A DNA stretch of 22,126 bases from Deltaproteobacteria bacterium (lineage in GTDB: Bacteria > Desulfobacterota > Desulfarculia > Adiutricales > Adiutricaceae): NCBI GenBank assembly GCA_031257955.1, contig JAIRNQ010000345.1, forward strand, positions 1-22,126. The letters run 5' to 3'. The position numbers were made by a program, and so were the translations under genes. Shown here piece by piece: positions 22,100 to 22,126 of the stretch (position 1 is its first letter; each line of letters opens with the position of its first letter). The notes under the pieces are model-generated. The model worked only from the letters and a program-made list of their open reading frames with translations, made no database searches and was not told the DNA's origin.

Positions 22100-22126
22100 T
22101 TGACACCCACCTCCTCTTGTAGTTAT
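22100..22126 (+). promoter_or_regulatory. Promoter-like TTGACA at the right edge (truncated)
   Basis: A perfect -35 TTGACA (22100-22105) preceded by an A7 run, and 17 bases later TTAT at the very last positions, which could be the start of a -10. It points rightward, out of the window. Such A-tract plus consensus -35 promoters often drive stable RNA genes, but the target is not visible. Confidence 0.45.

Larger units (their letters stand above)
21122..22126. other. Long non-coding stretch upstream of the PTS operon
   Basis: About 1 kb without a supported gene. Bases 21122-21480 are very AT-rich and hold the PTS control elements listed separately. From 21480 composition is mixed; about 21820-21910 is a C-rich patch with short repeats (ACCCTGG..CGGC twice) and a CCGAC...GTCGG hairpin. 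Small open frames on both strands here (minus 21925-21602, plus 21765-21950) have no recognisable domains, no good ribosome sites, and composition unlike the genes. No tRNA or rRNA is seen inside the window. Confidence 0.6.

Overview
The window reads as a chromosomal segment of a Gram-negative bacterium. Both substrate-binding proteins (PstS and a TRAP TAXI protein) have ordinary cleavable signal peptides without a lipobox, and TRAP transporters belong to Gram-negative-type envelopes. Gene content (HAD-UbiA fusion, TAXI TRAP system with a fused DUF3394-type permease, Pho regulon with an extracytoplasmic-sensor PhoR) would fit Desulfobacterota/Deltaproteobacteria-like organisms, but this is a weak inference from families only. 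Genes are GC-rich and rich in GCC/GGC codons; the spacers are long, often AT-rich, and several hold tandem repeats.

Layout. (1) 1-578, minus: the N-terminal part of a Ppx/GppA phosphatase, cut by the left edge. (2) 1085-3717, plus: a SAM-dependent O-methyltransferase-like gene, then a HAD-phosphatase/UbiA fusion starting with TTG. (3) 3795-4051: a 67-bp tandem repeat array ending just before a candidate Pho box. (4) 4123-11722, plus: a phosphate-starvation cluster pstC - small ORF - pstA - pstB - phoU - phoB - phoR - pstS, with a second candidate Pho box before pstS and a strong terminator after it. (5) 12319-16482, plus: a TAXI TRAP binding protein and a fused 4TM/12TM permease, separated by a structured 540-bp spacer. 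(6) 16491-16664: a 36/37-bp repeat array and a bidirectional terminator. (7) 16689-21121, minus: a two-gene PEP:sugar phosphotransferase system (IIA-HPr-EI fusion followed by a PtsG-like IICB). (8) 21122-22126: non-coding sequence ending in a promoter-like TTGACA at the right edge.

How it works together. PstS captures phosphate, PstCAB imports it, PhoU and PhoR relay transporter state to PhoB, and PhoB probably acts at the two 11-bp-periodic boxes in front of pstC and pstS. Ppx/GppA would act on polyphosphate or (p)ppGpp and is thematically linked but not in the same operon. The PTS pair contains every phosphoryl carrier from PEP to sugar in two overlapping genes. The TRAP pair imports an unidentified organic anion.

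No clearly new multi-gene system is visible. The most unusual items are a 54-codon ORF that exactly fills the pstC-pstA gap, a UbiA domain whose first Asp-rich active-site motif is lost while the fused HAD domain looks intact, and three unrelated tandem-repeat arrays placed at gene ends.
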